A stretch of DNA of 64,000 bases from the NCBI GenBank assembly GCA_038496675.1, contig CM076659.1, positions 11,138,338-11,202,337 of the forward strand. Direction: 5' to 3'. Both the position numbers and the translations under genes were made by a program. Positions 61,468 to 64,000 of the stretch are shown piece after piece; the stretch's first letter is position 1; each line of letters opens with the position of its first letter. Source of the stretch: Rachycentron canadum (lineage: Eukaryota; Chordata; Actinopteri; Carangiformes; Rachycentridae). The notes below the pieces were generated by a model. It did not search any database. It saw only the letters and a program-made list of their open reading frames with translations, and was not told the origin of the DNA.

Positions 61468-63626
61468 ATGGGGGAGCAGATAAAAAAAAGCATTGCACGC
61501 AAAATATTTTTGTTAATGTTTTTACTCAACATTTACTTTGGGTGGTTGATGTGGTTGTGGGTTTTTTTTTATTTTTAATTTGCTGTGTTTACTGATTGAC
61601 TGTGTGGGTTCTATTTAATAATAGATTCATAAAGGCTGTAAATGTATTACATTGTACTGTAATTTAGGTTTTTAGGTTGTAATCTTTTTATTATGATTTC
61701 TTAATTAAAGTATATCCTGTTAAATTTTTTATTTCTCAGCTCAAATTAATATAATTTTCTCACCAGTGACCAAAAGGATCATAACAATACAACCAAAGCC
61801 TTAACAAAGTTATATAGGAATCAGGTATTTAGAGGTTGCATAGCCTCACTTCAGTTAAACTATTAAATGTTAACCAAAGTCTATGTCAAGAAGTCGTTCA
61901 GCATTATTCTCAGTGTGTTTCTTTACATCCTGCTAATTAAATTATTCATAGATCATCTAGAAATAATAGATTTTATTGCAGGGCTGTTGCCTCCAAAGAT
62001 AATTAATTTCTTTTTTTATACACATGCTTGTAACTGTGCCTTGGCACCACAGATTTGTCTTTTAATTTAATGAAATCATACATTATTTAATATTTGAAAT
62101 GTGATTGATTTTTGTGATAGCACGTGTACCAAGGGCTGTCAGACAAATTTAATTCTACCTCCAAACATGCTTTATTAGATGAATTAGGGTTCCTAAATAG
62201 CCTCATGACGTGGACTTCCATAAATGGTGTGTAGGCTTGGCCCCGGTAAGTAGATTAGGCATTATCTGCCTCTCCCGCTCTTTGTACTGAGCCCAGCATT
62301 GACCAAATGAGCTATGGACTTGGTCATGGACACAGTCAATTTGGTTTGGCAGACTTAGCTGTTGATGTTGCTGTGAGCCTGAGTCACCTAAACATTAACT
62401 TTGTCTGTTACTGGTGCCTCCTGGATCAAACCTGTAATGACTCTTTGGACACTGAACATAGATCCTGAATGCATCTTACAAATGAATAACCATTGTCAAA
62501 AACAGTGATGGTGTATTTGGACCCTTTTTCAGTATTTGCACATGTCAAAAGCAATTTCACCACAAGCAGGAGGTTGGAGAATAGACACATGTTTAATTTC
62601 CCCCGTACACAAGAAATGTTTCAAAGCCCAAACAGCTGGTCCAGTCTTGTCCCGTATAGTGATGTAATTATTCTAAACAGGATGTAATTTAACACCAAGC
62701 CCTGTTACCCAGCGGCACAGGTCTGTTCATCGATGAACACTATTAATAAGACGCCAGAAAGCAACTGGTCTTCACTCCATCTCTGTCAGGCAGCAACGCC
62801 ACCACAACAAAATGGCATTTCAGTTCATAATTGCCTGACCCTGCGTTCTCCAGGTCAGCTGGAGAGCAGCAGCAAACAACACAAATGCAAATAATGAAAA
62901 AAAGGAGGAACTCTCTCTTTCAGGGGAACGCCCAGCATTAATGTCAGCTGTTTTGGAGTAAAGGTAATGTGAATATATTATGGTTGTGGGTGAAAGCACT
63001 TGGTTATACATACTGGTTTACACAAAGACCTGTTTAAAAACAACATAATGATACTGTGATTAATGTGATTCTCTGATATTTCGACCTGCACTATTCTGTC
63101 TGGTGGTTCTTACAACTATCTGCTCTAGCCCCCCCCCACACACACACACACACACAAACTTTTTTCCCCCAGTGGTGTGTTTGTCCTGATGGATAATACT
63201 GTTCCTTCCTGTGCCAGCAAGTATGAATGATGAAAATCTAGATGAGGAGGAGGATAGAGGCTAGAGAGAGGTAGAGAGGGAGGGCCAATTATCTTATTGT
63301 TTAATCCACTCAAGGTAGAGGCCCATCAATCTGAAACCACTTGCTCAAATGACTCATGTTCAGCCTTTATAAAAGTTTAATTGGCTTATATAATTAACAC
63401 TGGGTGGGTGTGGGGGGGTGTCATATGTGTGACGTAACCTAGAGGGAAAAAATGAGTGCAGGGGCTCAGATTTAAGGTGACAGGATTAAAGTAAGAAAAA
63501 AAGAAACACAAACCAGGCCATTATTAACTGATTAGTGGTAGTTTATTGAGAAAATAAATAAATGAAAAAAAAAGATAAATGGATTGTTTTCCTGTTTCTG
63601 TGGCCCTGAGCTGCTGTGTTTGGCTG

Positions 63627-63857
63627 TTACTTAGGCACCACTGGCACCTTTGGGTGCAGCAGGCTGCTCGTTTTGCAGAGGGCACACCACCTGATATGCT
63701 TGGGGGGGGTAGGGGGGCGTGGCCGCTGCCAATGCTGCTCCTGCTGCTGCTCTCGGATCTGTGTCACCTTCACTGACACCTGTCTCACTTTACCTGCACC
63801 TTTGGGCAATGAACACACAGTCGAAGAGCGGTGCAGTCTAAGGTAAACGTAACTCAT
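63627..63857 (-). other. possible 3' terminal exon or element fragment
   Basis: A minus-strand frame ends with TAA at 63627 and has an AATAAA about 75 nt downstream (near 63549). Its upstream edge has a CCTTAG acceptor-like site near 63841. The encoded tail is rich in Gln, Arg and Pro, with a WCALC cysteine pair. I do not recognise it. It could be the last exon of a gene lying beyond the window, or an old transposon remnant. Confidence 0.2.
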
Positions 63858-64000
63858 AGAAATAAAACAGGTGATATTTTATTACTACCATCCTGTTTTT
63901 TTTTTTTTGTTTGTTTTTTTTTTCCCGTGGTGCAGCGCTTTTGCAGTGTCAGAGACGAGGGGAGATTATGAGGATTTGTGTTGACGTTGAGGGATTAGAG

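Larger units (their letters stand above)
60684..64000. other. parg 3' UTR and unannotated right flank
   Basis: The parg 3' UTR occupies the start. From about 61700 on I see no plus-strand gene. The stretch 62100-62960 is unique-looking non-coding sequence. A C-run plus CA tract sits at 63130-63158. At 63549-63857 the minus strand shows a possible terminal exon with a nearby AATAAA. Confidence 0.45.

Noticed and set aside
1..64000. CRISPR arrays, operons, phage or bacterial features
   Set aside because: The DNA is intron-rich vertebrate sequence, and no regularly spaced repeats or prokaryotic signals were seen. I also noticed no convincing tRNA or rRNA gene, although this was by eye only.

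Overview
The window is vertebrate nuclear DNA, almost certainly from a teleost fish and probably a percomorph. The evidence is intron-rich genes with GT-AG introns, many of them about 100 bp, abundant microsatellites, and degenerate copies of dispersed repeats that I recognise from fish genomes. Five protein-coding genes were assembled exon by exon. In all five, splice phases agree and one open frame runs from ATG to stop. There are two runs of N, 24347-24741 and 48934-49320, and each lies inside a simple repeat within an intron.

Layout from left to right. 1-3347: no clear gene, but it includes the pde6c 3' UTR. 3348-8830 (-): pde6c, the cone photoreceptor cGMP phosphodiesterase catalytic subunit, 22 coding exons, 847 aa. 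10413-12563 (-): ffar4 (GPR120), a long-chain fatty acid receptor, 3 exons, 352 aa. 13924-17250 (-): cep55, a midbody abscission scaffold, 9 coding exons, 437 aa, with a likely non-coding first exon near 18082. 18711-37256 (+): myof (myoferlin), a multi-C2 membrane-repair and fusion protein, 53 coding exons, 2041 aa. 38806-60683 (+): parg, poly(ADP-ribose) glycohydrolase, 17 coding exons, 774 aa. 60684-64000: parg 3' UTR, then sequence with no certain gene apart from a weak minus-strand terminal-exon candidate at 63627-63857.

The order pde6c-ffar4-cep55-myof and the relative orientations match the human 10q23.33 block MYOF-CEP55-FFAR4-RBP4-PDE6C. Two differences stand out: rbp4 is absent between pde6c and ffar4, and parg sits directly beyond myof, although human PARG is far away on the same chromosome. 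The genes do not form a pathway. They are conserved neighbours with separate roles in phototransduction, lipid sensing, cytokinesis, membrane fusion and ADP-ribose turnover. cep55 and myof are head to head and share an intergenic promoter region.

I did not find a previously undescribed biological system. The most useful oddities are a myof splice acceptor built from a CTCCT satellite, a 93-nt stop-free intron in ffar4, a 128-bp ungapped duplication on both sides of the cep55/myof promoter, a possible frame-shifting cassette exon in parg intron 8, and a highly basic 34-codon ORF upstream of parg.
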